From the IMG/VR virus record IMGVR_UViG_3300042320_000750, positions 1 through 29,770 of that record: a stretch of DNA of 29,770 nucleotides; one strand, written 5' to 3'. The stretch comes from a virus. The translations under genes and the position numbers were made by a program. The notes beneath the pieces were generated by a model. The model searched no databases, was not told where the DNA came from, and saw only the letters and a list, made by a program, of their open reading frames with translations. Position 1 is the first letter of the stretch, and the number at the start of each line of letters is the position of its first letter. Shown here piece by piece: positions 29,461-29,770 of this stretch.

Positions 29461-29528
29461 CACCACCCCAAGGAATTGAACCCTGCTCACTGGTTTTGGA
29501 GGCCAGTTAACGCCCAGCGTCGGATGAT
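29461..29528 (-). tRNA. Divergent tRNA-Trp (CCA)-like RNA with short D arm
   Basis: This 68-base minus-strand fold has a seven-pair acceptor (ATCATCC/GGGTGGT, two G-T pairs). The anticodon arm ACTGG-loop-CCAGT holds CTCCAAA (anticodon CCA, Trp), and the canonical T-arm is CAGGG-TTCAATT-CCTTG. The D arm is minimal (ACGC-TGG-GCGT), and the anticodon loop would be nine bases, or seven with a C-A mismatch. This is unusual for bacteria, but the T-arm and anticodon loop strongly suggest a tRNA or a recent derivative. Confidence 0.55.
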
Positions 29529-29578
29529 ATTGGTGGCCGTCTCTCCGAGCTGTCAAGCTTTTAGTGAAGCTTTTAACA

Positions 29579-29598
29579 TCCAGGATTGGGTACCTGGA
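29579..29598 (-). other. Hairpin after the right-edge gene
   Basis: On the minus strand TCCAGG and CCTGGA form a six-pair stem with an eight-base loop (TACCCAAT), beginning seven bases after the stop of the partial right-edge gene. There is no T-run after it, so it is unlikely to be an efficient terminator. It may protect the mRNA end or mark processing between mRNA and the tRNA cluster. Confidence 0.35.
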
Positions 29599-29605
29599 AC
29601 TTCTT

Positions 29606-29770
29606 TTACATCAGCCCGTTTTCTTTTGCGTACGCTTCTAGCCAGTCAGGAATGTCTTTGTCTACCCTAACTGCTGTTGGGGTCTTGTCAACTCCCTGCG
29701 TCTGATTTTTGATTTGCTGAGAAAGTGCGTCAGCTTCCGCTTTCAGCTGTTCGTACGTTTTCTTTGGCGG
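29606..29770 (-). CDS. Hypothetical protein, C-terminal end only (runs off the right edge)
   Basis: The last 54 codons of a gene that continues beyond the window are visible. They encode a charged helix (KKTYEQLKAEADALSQQIKN), a Thr/Val linker and a final DIPDWLEAYAKENGLM. The order of helix, linker and a Trp-containing end would fit a small DNA-binding or accessory protein, but no family can be assigned from this fragment. It is the last protein gene before the RNA region. Confidence 0.7.
   Translation of the reverse strand, partial: PPKKTYEQLKAEADALSQQIKNQTQGVDKTPTAVRVDKDIPDWLEAYAKENGLM

Noticed and set aside
29524-29556. TTGACA with TATCAT on the minus strand as a sigma-70 promoter for the tRNAs
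   Set aside because: The spacing is 21 bases, and the -10 box would lie inside the 5' end of the Trp-like tRNA. A better -10 at 17-18 bases is not present.

Overview
The window is part of the genome of a tailed double-stranded DNA bacteriophage with moderately high G+C content. Essentially every gene lies on the minus strand, so transcription runs from high to low coordinates. Most neighbouring genes touch or overlap by a few bases (ATGA, TGATG or TAATG junctions), as expected for one long, translationally coupled phage operon. I see no integrase, repressor or RNA polymerase here. The tail genes look like those of a short-tailed podophage: a portal, a head-tail adaptor and one very large beta-rich nozzle-like protein, with large helical internal proteins and no recognisable tape measure, major tail tube or sheath. 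The host cannot be named from the sequence.

In transcription order, the right end (29770 to about 28860) holds the C-terminal end of an unknown gene and then an RNA region of about 740 bases. It contains three convincing tRNAs (Asn-GTT, Pro-TGG, Leu-TAG), three divergent tRNA-like cloverleaves (Trp-CCA, Tyr-GTA and one unassigned), and a 146-base inter-tRNA segment rich in hairpins, two of them capped by GNRA tetraloops. Next come the packaging and head genes: terminase large subunit, a small helical protein, portal, scaffold, HK97-type major capsid protein and two small proteins. A hairpin followed by a T-run then looks like an attenuating terminator.

The tail and ejection block follows (22.0 to 8.9 kb): head-tail adaptor, small beta protein, 1080-residue nozzle-like protein, a Gly/Ala/Gln-rich 353-residue protein, two short proteins, two very large helical proteins that share an N-terminal tag, a predicted secreted matrixin-like zinc metalloprotease, and three beta-rich structural proteins.

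Between 8.9 and 6.6 kb lies a candidate lysis and accessory block: two small membrane proteins, a small lipoprotein, two Cys-rich mini-proteins and a TIM-barrel glycosidase-like protein. From 6.6 kb to the left end is the replication and recombination block: a PD-(D/E)XK-like protein, DnaB-type helicase, DUF3310 protein, a standalone domain resembling the N-terminus of DRB0094-type RNA ligases, VRR-NUC nuclease, ERF-type annealing protein, SSB-like protein and a Cas4/RecB-like nuclease with a cysteine cluster. Two tiny membrane proteins and the start of a helix-turn-helix protein end the window. The ERF, SSB and nuclease genes probably form a recombination set serving replication with the helicase.
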